Source of the DNA: Galdieria partita
Taxonomy: Eukaryota > Rhodophyta > Bangiophyceae > Galdieriales > Galdieriaceae
Reading direction: 5' to 3'
Assembly (NCBI GenBank): GCA_025991245.1
Contig: BQMJ01000004.1
Location: forward strand, 124,001-188,000
DNA length: 64,000 nt
Every line of letters begins with the position of its first letter. The first letter of the stretch is position 1. The notes below the pieces were generated by a model, which worked only from the letters and a program-made list of their open reading frames with translations, was not told the origin of the DNA and did not search any database. Positions 51,654 through 61,572 of the stretch are shown here, in pieces. The translations under genes were made by a program, and so were the position numbers.

Positions 51654-53132
51654 ATGTCCCAATCGTCGTCACTTACTTATCGAAAGATATCTTCAGTGTT
51701 TCTTGCAGAGTTTGACAACGTTGCCGGTCCACGTAACAGTATTTGTATACAACCTTATTCAGTTGAGCCTGTATCTATTGAAGTTTTCGAAAAAGTTTAC
51801 GAATTCTTGATACCAAAACGTTCTCTATATGGTCAGATAGTTTCTGTGCAAGTAGATAACTTCACTTTAATTGGAAAGCCTACACAAGTAGAAGGCAGTC
51901 AATATGAACGCAACGCCTATTTGTTCAATATTGGTTTCGTATTGGAGTCGTCACCTGAAGAACATCCGTTCCTCGTACGTGATATGGTCCCTGTTGTATT
52001 GAAGCTTTCGGCTGAGTTGCTTTCGTTGGAAAAGGAAAGAGGCCTACTTTCTAGACAAGATTGGCAGTCGAGAACGACGTTGAGAACAAAATTAAGCAAA
52101 ATGGTCAATCAGCTTTTTGAAAAAGGTTCTCATTTTCTAGTGTTTGACGCTAGCCACGCATCCTATTTGAAAGTTCTTTCTTGTAACCCCAAATATACTC
52201 AAGGATTATCTGGTCTTGTCAATAGCAGTCGACGTTTGAGGTTGGATCACGTACCAGTAGCTATAGTTGCACCCATGTTGGTTAGAAAGTTTGCTTCACA
52301 AATAGATCCCAATGTGAGTCAAATAAGTCTGCATATCAATGGTGTCTATTGTATAGACCAAATTGCTTCTCTTACTAATCTGGATCGAGAAAGAGTGTTT
52401 CGCAGCATTCGTTTGTTGTTAGATGCTGATATGATAAGATGTATTGATATTTTTCGGTTCCAAAACCGATACGAACCTACAAGCAAACTATATGTTGTCA
52501 AGGAGGATGTTTCGTTTTGGGAACAGTGCCATCGTTTAGTCCGATATAACTCACAATCCTTGTTTGGAAAAGTTGGTTCTACAAATAGAGAAGGTAGTTT
52601 GTTCAGTTCAGGAACACGAAGACAGTCTGGAGGTCACACAATAGATTCCTTTTCTCAATCAAAGAGTTCATTCGTTTCTTTAAAAACTGGATCTTGCAAC
52701 TTTTCAAATGGAAACTCGAGTATTACTCATCATGTACTTGAGTGTTATTATTATTTGTACGATTCTTTGAACAGAAAGGAGCAAGTTGAACAACTTGTGG
52801 AGTTCCATTGGGAGATATTACAAACAATTGACATTAGGAAGTGGATTGCGTTTGGTATGTTGACAGGAATTATTCGGAGAGTATACGAATATCCAATATG
52901 CATGAAACATTCTTGTTTATCTGATATTGCTTCATTATTAGAAAGGGAAGTAGAAGCTCAAAGCAGTTCGAGTGTTAGAATAGATGCGACACTATTGCAA
53001 GAGTTGTTGAATGGACGACATTGTACAGATGAATTGGGATGCTTATTAAAAGTGCCCTTGAACATATTGGAAACAACTCTATCAAGTTATCCCAATGAGA
53101 TTCAAGTTTGGTGGATTGGAGATAGTCCTTGA
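51654..53132 (+). CDS. NPRL2: NPRL2, GATOR1/SEACIT subunit
   Basis: Subunit of the complex that restrains TORC1 under amino-acid limitation. ATG 51654. The N-terminal longin-like part reads ISSVFLAEFDNVAGPRNSIC, then KRSLYGQIVSVQ and RNAYLFNIGFVLE. Downstream are VPVAIVAPMLVRK, HINGVYCIDQIASLTNLDRE, a Ser-rich insert at about residues 305-345, and the C-terminal winged-helix segment WIAFGMLTGIIRRVYEYPI. About 492 residues, intronless. The finger-loop arginine region (RGLLSRQDWQSRT) may serve the GAP role, but I cannot place the catalytic arginine with certainty. Confidence 0.9.
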   Translation: MSQSSSLTYRKISSVFLAEFDNVAGPRNSICIQPYSVEPVSIEVFEKVYEFLIPKRSLYGQIVSVQVDNFTLIGKPTQVEGSQYERNAYLFNIGFVLESSPEEHPFLVRDMVPVVLKLSAELLSLEKERGLLSRQDWQSRTTLRTKLSKMVNQLFEKGSHFLVFDASHASYLKVLSCNPKYTQGLSGLVNSSRRLRLDHVPVAIVAPMLVRKFASQIDPNVSQISLHINGVYCIDQIASLTNLDRERVFRSIRLLLDADMIRCIDIFRFQNRYEPTSKLYVVKEDVSFWEQCHRLVRYNSQSLFGKVGSTNREGSLFSSGTRRQSGGHTIDSFSQSKSSFVSLKTGSCNFSNGNSSITHHVLECYYYLYDSLNRKEQVEQLVEFHWEILQTIDIRKWIAFGMLTGIIRRVYEYPICMKHSCLSDIASLLEREVEAQSSSSVRIDATLLQELLNGRHCTDELGCLLKVPLNILETTLSSYPNEIQVWWIGDSP

Positions 53133-53160
53133 TAGTAAACGAAAACACACAATTTTATGA

Positions 53161-53193
53161 AACACACACACACACAGAACAGAGAGAGAGAGA
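53161..53193. repeat. Compound (AC)n-(AG)n microsatellite
   Basis: About 15 nt of alternating AC followed by about 12 nt of alternating AG, in the 110-bp gap between the convergent NPRL2 and monodehydroascorbate reductase genes. It is the clearest simple repeat in the window; a similar AC/AG-rich leader lies just upstream of the OXA1 start on the minus strand (61438-61464). Confidence 0.9.
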
Positions 53194-53242
53194 CTATCAC
53201 CAAAATTCCTTTACATAAAAGATGGAAAGGGTCGATGATCCA

Positions 53243-55005
<1,763 letters not shown>

Positions 55006-55090
55006 ATTACTTTATTGCAACAAATAACTGACAGGTCACTATATCCAAAACAACACAAAAACGCCGTGTCGCTTCCACTCGGAAAACTTT

Positions 55091-56347
55091 TCATTCCATC
55101 TTGTTGGGACGATTTTCCGTAGAGGCTGAGCGATCCCCGAATAGTCTCGATAGGATATTATCTACGACACTCAAAAGGCCATGAACAAGTGCAAATTGTC
55201 GCTGTCCCTTTTGCATAGAGTTGTTCTTAGCTATTTCTGATTCATTTGCTGAGGTGCTATTCAGTGTCATATGCTCCAATTGTTGTTGGAGCTTTTCTAT
55301 TTGTTCTGTCTTGACTGCAATAATCGCTTGCTGACATTCAATAATAGAATCCTTTTCGTATACAGTTACTTCATAGCGTTCTACCATTTCTGGATACTTG
55401 TTATAGTTGATTTGCAGAAATTCTAGATAGTCGAGATTCTGTTGCATCGCTAAAACTATTTTGGATAAAATATCTCTCATCCTATCTGATGTGATATGGC
55501 TGCTATTGGAGTGGCATATTTCGTCGAAACTTTTTAAAATTCGAAAGAAAGGATCCACTCGATGTGACGAGTAATCATCCATTATCCTCGTCGAATCTTC
55601 AACACCAGAAACACGCTTTGCCTCCAGATTTTCTATTGCTTGCAATTGCTGTGCAAAAATCTCTCGAATGGATAGTATTTGTTGGCTAATCTCTTCATCA
55701 TGCCATTCTGCTGTCTTATTTCTTTGTTGATTTTGTAAATCTCTTGCAGTGCTCACTTCCGAAAGAGACGGAACATGTGAATTTTCCAAGTTTTGCCAGA
55801 CTTCTTCTAACTGCAAGTGCTTCTGAGACAATTCGTCTCTTAGTTGCTGAATGCATAGGTCCTTTTCCATGTGCTCTTTCTTTATGGATTCTAAATCTGT
55901 GAAAGATAGTTGGAAAATCTGGAGGAGTATTTTCAAGTTACTCACCTTGTTTCAATTGTTTCAAACTCTCTAATAGCAAGTCATTTGTGTGCCTATTCTC
56001 TTTGGTTATTTCAGTATTCATTGCAGCAAGTGAATTGTCTTCCTTTAAAGGGGATATTGTCATGACACAATCTTCCTTGTTGTGAGAAGAGGGAAGCAAG
56101 GAGAGTGCACTATGTTTGATGAGCCAAGCAACCTATGCAAACTATCAACTTACCATAATGGCAGTGGTTGCTCTTCACAAGTCCGATATTGCTTAGAAAG
56201 ATGCCTATTGGGGACGTTTTTTAACATCCCACAAAGGACAAAATTTGATTTTGAAAATGCAAAAGAGCCGCGCAGAGACTTTTGCACAACCATTTGTGAA
56301 AGAGGAAACTCGAACTCCTCACTAGATAAAGCACAAGGCTCTTTCAT
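55091..56347 (-). CDS. Coiled-coil protein of unknown function
   Basis: Not recognised. ATG 56345-56347; introns 56110-56153 (GTAAG donor) and about 55896-55944 join three exons in phase. The first exon is a Ser/Arg/Lys-rich head; the rest is mostly heptad-like helix, for example IKKEHMEKDLCIQQLRDELS and KTEQIEKLQQQLEHMTLN. A hydrophobic stretch (FALVHGLLSVVDNILSRLFG) lies about 15 residues before the C-terminus, possibly a membrane or amphipathic helix. Roughly 390 residues. Could be a cytoskeletal, tether or kinetochore component; the sequence does not decide. It lies 85 bp from the reductase gene on the same strand. Confidence 0.62.
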
Positions 56348-56790
56348 ATATATTCATTTGTTTACATATTTGATACAAGCTCTCCTAGACTAGCCAGTAC
56401 TCTTATACCCTATATGGTGAAAATTCTTGAGTTTTCATGTTGCAGTTCTTCTTCTCCTCAATATCTTCAAGACAACCTATTCATCATATCTATATAAACC
56501 CTAGGTGGAATTTTCTCCTACTTTTTAAAGGTACCTTGGAGCAGTGGATTTACTTTTTTTCTATCATTGCTATTTAAAATACCCCATTTTACATTGCAGA
56601 GATGAAATCAATGGCAACCTTTTGTATATATCTTCTGGACAACAAAAGGTGAGTACCGAAATAAAAGTAGTTACTGTTCTTTACCCCACTATAACAGTTG
56701 ATTGTGTGCCAATCAGCATAATATTTCGAGTTGCTTCGTTAGAAATGAGTTGTTACCAAAACAGCTTTCATCCTTTGATTTGGATTGGAG
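56348..56790. other. Divergent promoter region, coiled-coil gene and acyltransferase
   Basis: AT-rich spacer of 443 bp between two divergent starts. A TATA-like run is near 56490. No ORF of interest; plus-strand frames here have no family features. Confidence 0.45.
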
Positions 56791-57945
56791 ATGAGCGAAG
56801 AACTTGAATCCATGGCCGTATATTATCATACGGACGAGTCCATCGTTCAACAAAGTGAACATACCAAAAGTAAAGTGTTGGTTCGAAATCCATTCGTTCG
56901 AAGAGATAGAACTTGGCGTTTGTTGGGTCTTATCAAAGTGAGTCGTGCTGTTTCTCAACTTGTCCTTTTGTTTACTGTTTATGGAAGGTTCTCGTTGGAC
57001 TGGTATTGGTCCCATTGCGCCTAATCTTTTGTTTTCTGCTGTTGGTATTTGTCTGGACGTTGGTTCGGATTCTGGCTCTAGGTGTCAATCGTAAGGATTT
57101 AGCATATCATCCTTTGGTAGGTTTTAGAAGGTATGAAAGGTCAAAAGTACTCCTTTTGGAAAGCTCATGTTATGGATAGAGCCTGTATTGCTTTTCTTAT
57201 TCGTCGTGGTGCTCGTGTTTTGCTATTGTTGGTTGGTTTTGTTTGGATAAGTGAAGAAAATCGCACCGTTGTTCCTCCTGATTGCATCGTTGTCTCCAAT
57301 CATATTTCTTTTTATGATATTTTATATTTTCTTTCTGCATTCGCTCCTCCCTTTGTTGCCAAACAAGGTGTCAAAGATATACCTTTTGTTGGATTTATAG
57401 CAGAAATAATGGAATGTATATTTGTAGACAGAGAGAATAGAACGAGTCCTAGTGCCACTTCTCTGATTGCTTTACGATTGGAGAGAATTGATCTTTTAAA
57501 TATCTCCTTTTCTTCCTGGATGGCTCCTTCAGCTCTCGTCATGTTTCCAGAAGGAACAACTTCGAATGGAGATTGTCTTTTACGTTTCCATACGGGGCCC
57601 TTTGTACAGAAACGTACCATTCAACCAATAGTACTCCAATATTCTTTTGGTGATACCGATCCAGCTTTCATAGGATTAACTTTTTTCCATTTTTTACGTA
57701 TTCTATCGGAGCCCTATTATATGCTACGTGTGAATTTTTTGCCTCGATATGTTCCATCTGAAGAAGAAAAGGTGAATGCAAGGCTATTTTCTGAAAACGT
57801 GCGTCGTAGAATGGCGACTCGTTTGAACTGTACTCCTGTCGACTTGTCTTATCGAGATAGAGTTGGTCGAAAGCTGTCACGATGTGGTTTGGAGTTTGTT
57901 TCGTTGCATCCTGACACAACAAGTATTGTAGGTACCGAAGATTAG
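56791..57945 (+). CDS. LPCAT-like lysophospholipid acyltransferase
   Basis: PlsC-domain membrane acyltransferase of the LPCAT/LPEAT group. ATG 56791. A basic head is followed by a hydrophobic segment (LVPLRLIFCFLLLVFVWTLV). The catalytic HX4D is HISFYD in VVSNHISFYDILYFLSAF, and the second motif is FPEGTTSNG. Introns 56938-56987 (50 nt) and 57092-57130 (39 nt, GTAAG donor) restore the frame; a shorter 31-nt intron is a possible alternative at the second site. Unlike animal LPCAT1/2 there are no EF-hands, which fits the plant/algal type. Acyl donor and acceptor are not determined. Confidence 0.87.
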
Positions 57946-58118
57946 AACTATTTATTATTGAATGATCTGAACATGGCCGTACAGTCGTGATTCCCTCCAT
58001 TAGATGTATCCATATATATATATTTTTGTATATACATAGAAAGTTCTTCAAGTACGTTATTAGGGTAATTGTGGTTTTCCATGAAACGTTTGAACCTCTA
58101 CAATGTCCAATAGATGAT

Positions 58119-59303
58119 ATGATTTCTTTTGTAAGGATGACATCTCCTTCTTCTTCTTCTTGTGACTGCGTAGCCTTCTTTGGCAACGCGAGTTGGAATG
58201 GTCTCTTAAGTATATCGAAAAAGGATATATGGCGACAAAGCATTGATAGAAGAACTACTGCTTGTTCCTGTATTCGAAACCAAAAATATGGTCCACTGTG
58301 TATTGCCTCTTCAGTAAAAGCACCCACCGTTCTTCCTCACATGTCTCGATACCCAAAAAGCCTTCAAGAACAACAATATTATATCGATCTCGTAGTGGAA
58401 GCTGTTCAGAGCTACGATAATAGTTGTTCAAACTTGAAAAAGTCTGTTACTCTATTGCTTCCTGACTTGAATCCAGAGTTGGATATCTATGATAGAAGAT
58501 TTCTATTAAGATTGGTATGGGGACTCGCCACACTATGTGTATTGGAGAAACAACAGCGCGTAAGGTTGGTTGTACAAGGGCCTTCGGAATCAGGAGGTCT
58601 TCCATTGGCCGTTGCTGGTTTGTTTCGATATCTCAACGAAGACTATCAAATATCTCGCGAGAGTTGGAATGGGAAGTTACAAACGCACGTTTCTATTAGC
58701 ACACTGGAAGAGTGCTTGACTCAAAATGTGAATCAAGACTATTTCATTGTTATCACTCCAACCAATGCAGTATCTACTCCGATAACGGAACAACTTATTC
58801 AATTGACTCAAAAGTACAATAACAGTCCTATCCTACTGATCAATCCATCTTTAAAGGACGTTCCTAGTACCGATGGAGTGATGCAAGTTCGAGGAAGAAA
58901 GGAAAGAATGGAGTTCTTAGAAACTTTCGAAGATGTCTTTTATTTGAGACCACTTTATAAAACGGGAACTTTGTATCCCATTCAAGGACTATTACTTCGA
59001 AAGTATCCGTTGCCTTGGCAAGTATGGAAGATGGACTATGATGAACTCCAACAGGAGCATTATCTACTCTTAGAGGAATGTCCACACAAGCCTGACCGTT
59101 CCATGTTGACGACCCTATTCAAGTCAAGTATTCCACATTCAACGACGATATCCAATAAGAATACAACAGAAGAAGCACGTCCGGTTCTCTTATTTTTATC
59201 CTTTGCATTGCTGCTTTTATTCTTTCTTATTCTTAGGAATCATATGACCAAGACTTTTCTCCTTTCATTCTGGCCACCAGCCTTGAAATTCAGGTGCAAG
59301 TAA
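58119..59303 (+). CDS. DUF1995 plastid-type protein with C-terminal membrane helix
   Basis: DUF1995 family, found in plants, algae and cyanobacteria, including LPA3-like plastid factors. ATG 58119. The DUF1995 core has EQQYYIDLVVEAVQSYDN, SVTLLLPDLNPELDIYDRRF, then VVQGPSESGGLPLAVAGLFR, FIVITPTNAVSTPITEQL and WQVWKMDYDELQQEHYLLLE. It ends with a strong hydrophobic helix (PVLLFLSFALLLLFFLILRN) and a short basic tail. The leader (about 60 residues) is Ser-rich and could be a transit peptide. No introns. The last 39 coding bases overlap the end of the gankyrin-like gene on the opposite strand. Confidence 0.8.
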   Translation: MISFVRMTSPSSSSCDCVAFFGNASWNGLLSISKKDIWRQSIDRRTTACSCIRNQKYGPLCIASSVKAPTVLPHMSRYPKSLQEQQYYIDLVVEAVQSYDNSCSNLKKSVTLLLPDLNPELDIYDRRFLLRLVWGLATLCVLEKQQRVRLVVQGPSESGGLPLAVAGLFRYLNEDYQISRESWNGKLQTHVSISTLEECLTQNVNQDYFIVITPTNAVSTPITEQLIQLTQKYNNSPILLINPSLKDVPSTDGVMQVRGRKERMEFLETFEDVFYLRPLYKTGTLYPIQGLLLRKYPLPWQVWKMDYDELQQEHYLLLEECPHKPDRSMLTTLFKSSIPHSTTISNKNTTEEARPVLLFLSFALLLLFFLILRNHMTKTFLLSFWPPALKFRCK

Positions 59304-60002
59304 ATCTCTTGCTGTGTATCCTTCCTCATTTCGAATAGTGACATCGATATTTTGGGTTGCCAATAGTATTTCCACGATATTGCGATATCCCATCTCACAA
59401 GACAAATGTAAAGCGGTATCTCCCTGTCGATTGCGGACGTTGACAAGTGCGCCGTGGCTCAACAGGAATGTCAAGCACTCTTCGTTTCCTTTTTGCGCTG
59501 CTCTCATAAGTGGAGTAAAGCCATGCACATCTAGGGCATTCACCCATGCACCCTTTTCTACCAACCATTTGCATATCTCCACGTAATTCTTACTTGCTGC
59601 ACAGTGCAAAGGAGTCAACTGAGAGTCGTGTGTTTTGGCGTTCACTATATCAGACAAACTGGCGCGTGCTTCCCCGGCATTCAACAACCATTGGACCACT
59701 TGAGTATGACCACAGCTACAACTAGAGTGCAGTGGAGAAAAACCGGCGTCATCACTAGTATCTATGGGTGAGCCTGCCTCAAGTAACAAGGGAACCCATT
59801 GATTCCACTCCCTTTGAGCACAACACCAGTGCAACAGTGTTCGGCCGTCCTCGTCCTTGCTTGCCAATTCCTTCGTATCCTTGAGTTGGTTCAACCACTG
59901 CCTGATATTTGTAGTGTCACCTTTGTTGAATGCTTCCCATGGGATACTGGAACTAGTCTTTTGAGTTGGGTTACAAGCCCAAATACTTTGTGAGAAGGCC
60001 AT
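59265..60002 (-). CDS. Gankyrin (PSMD10)-like ankyrin-repeat protein
   Basis: ATG 60000-60002. About 245 residues with six or seven ankyrin repeats: DEDGRTLLHWCCAQREWNQW, DDAGFSPLHSSCSCGHTQVV, DSQLTPLHCAASKNYVEICK, DVHGFTPLMRAAQKGNEECL and RQGDTALHLSCEMGYRNIVE. Repeat number, spacing and the RTLLHW start resemble PSMD10/gankyrin, an assembly chaperone for the 26S proteasome base. Ankyrin proteins converge easily, so the exact orthologue is uncertain. The stop is inside the 3' end of the DUF1995 gene (convergent overlap). OXA1, on the same strand, ends 88 bp before this start. Confidence 0.75.
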   Translation of the reverse strand: MAFSQSIWACNPTQKTSSSIPWEAFNKGDTTNIRQWLNQLKDTKELASKDEDGRTLLHWCCAQREWNQWVPLLLEAGSPIDTSDDAGFSPLHSSCSCGHTQVVQWLLNAGEARASLSDIVNAKTHDSQLTPLHCAASKNYVEICKWLVEKGAWVNALDVHGFTPLMRAAQKGNEECLTFLLSHGALVNVRNRQGDTALHLSCEMGYRNIVEILLATQNIDVTIRNEEGYTARDLLAPEFQGWWPE

Positions 60003-60090
60003 CCTCCAAGTGCACAACCAGTTATTCCGATTGTCTTGCCATGAATGACTGCATATTCCTACATTCTTTTTTATTCTTCAACTCGCGATA

Positions 60091-61437
60091 TCATTGGCAA
60101 CTAGTCCATAATTGACTTTGTTGTCGATACAACAAGATACTAAAATTTTTATGCTTTGGTGCCTTGTCATAAAGTTTCAAGTGAGTTTTCTTTCCTATCA
60201 CGGGTGCAGCATTGGGAACCGCAGATGGATGGCTTGTCTTCCAACTGCTACTCGATGGGGAATCTTGAAGAGTACTGGATTCCACTTCATGACGAGTAGC
60301 ACTTTTCTTATAAGGCAAAGGCGGAAGTCTCAACAATGCACGCACACTGGTAATACTAAACACCAAATTCTGCAAAAATGAAAACAAGTTGCTAGGTATC
60401 CAGTAACAAAATATAGCGCATGGCATCTTTGCTGTCAATGGGATAATTGCCAATCCAAACAATCGAAACACGTTGATCCACTGTTTGTTAGTAGGTGTTG
60501 CACCGGTGGTTAACGATAGTTGCAAGTTGAGTAGGAATATTCCTGCACACAAAGTGGGCATCAAGAACAGTGGATCAGGTTTAGACAGATCTTCAAACCA
60601 GCTCGTTCCTCCCGTTTTAAAGCTTGGAATGGTTTCTGCCATCTTACGAAGTCCAAAAAAGAAAGCCAAGAAAACCGGTGTTTGTACCAATGGACCCAAC
60701 ATGGAACGAAAAGGATTGATATCATTTTCCTTGAGCACTTTCATATATTCTTGCTGATAATGTCTAGCTTGATCGAGTTTGCCTCTGCTTTTTGCATCGA
60801 ACATCAAATCTTGGATCTCCTTTAGTCTAGGTTGTATAGCATTCATAATAGCTGCATTGCGCATGGCTAATAAAGTGAAAGGCAACATAACAATACGAAC
60901 AACAACAGTACAAGTTACAATAAGTCCCCACCACGGCATACCCGTAGAGTCATGAAGATATGTCAAATAAGATATCACTGGATCGTACCAATTGCTCTTC
61001 ACTTCTTGGCTAGCAATGTCACTGGCAACGGTCCCTTGTGTCGCACTACTCAAAGAATCCACTACATTGTCCCTAGTTGATGAATCACTTTCTAAATTCA
61101 AAGAAGTCACTCCTTTGTCAACTGTTGCATCCATAGATGGTGTAGTTTCCAAGTGACGGTGGCCATCTACAGCTTCTGAGTTCAAGTTGCTGTAATGCAA
61201 ATTGGCACAAAATAAAAAAGTGTTGCAGACTCTATCCGCTGAAGACTTGTACGAGGAACTACGGAACGCAAAGGATTGCAAGTAGCTATGGTTTCCATAC
61301 AAACGGATATCGGTTGAAAGGTTTCTACACTTGAAAGAGTGATATAGTTTATATTGAGCAGATTCCAAAACCCACTTTGTGACTGGTCTTAAACCCCAAT
61401 GCTGACTTGCACGATAAAGAACTGTCTTCCACAACAT
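60091..61437 (-). CDS. OXA1: Mitochondrial inner-membrane insertase OXA1
   Basis: YidC/Oxa1/Alb3-family insertase. ATG 61435-61437 gives a basic mitochondrial leader (LWKTVLYRASQHWGLRPVTK), then a Ser-rich spacer. The insertase core has MPWWGLIVTCTVVVRIVMLP, a cytosolic-type loop with MNAIQPRLKEIQDLMFDAKS, the NPFRSMLGPLVQTPVFLAFF helix, and a further TM pair ending YWIPSNLFSFLQNLVFS. The C-terminal tail is basic (KKTHLKLYDKAPKHKNF), as expected for ribosome binding by mitochondrial OXA1. No introns. An AC/AG-rich leader precedes the ATG. Confidence 0.9.
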   Translation of the reverse strand: MLWKTVLYRASQHWGLRPVTKWVLESAQYKLYHSFKCRNLSTDIRLYGNHSYLQSFAFRSSSYKSSADRVCNTFLFCANLHYSNLNSEAVDGHRHLETTPSMDATVDKGVTSLNLESDSSTRDNVVDSLSSATQGTVASDIASQEVKSNWYDPVISYLTYLHDSTGMPWWGLIVTCTVVVRIVMLPFTLLAMRNAAIMNAIQPRLKEIQDLMFDAKSRGKLDQARHYQQEYMKVLKENDINPFRSMLGPLVQTPVFLAFFFGLRKMAETIPSFKTGGTSWFEDLSKPDPLFLMPTLCAGIFLLNLQLSLTTGATPTNKQWINVFRLFGLAIIPLTAKMPCAIFCYWIPSNLFSFLQNLVFSITSVRALLRLPPLPYKKSATRHEVESSTLQDSPSSSSWKTSHPSAVPNAAPVIGKKTHLKLYDKAPKHKNFSILLYRQQSQLWTSCQ

Positions 61438-61572
61438 TCTCTCTTTTTCTCTCTCTGTGTGTGCCTCCCCAAACAACAACCCAAATAGAAGAAATGTCAA
61501 TGTTAAGTCTCACTCTTTGTGCTTCCAATGCATATGAATTGGGGTAATCAGAAATCAAATGATTTTATTCTT

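Noticed and set aside
56082-56393. Plus-strand Cys-rich ORF
   Set aside because: Lies antisense to the first exons of the coiled-coil gene, starts at GTG, and has no family match.
57110-57160. 31-nt intron in the LPCAT-like gene
   Set aside because: A 39-nt intron with a perfect GTAAG donor (57092-57130) restores frame equally well and fits the size range here.
58010-58040. TA-rich run taken as possible tandem repeat
   Set aside because: Short and imperfect; ordinary AT-rich leader sequence.
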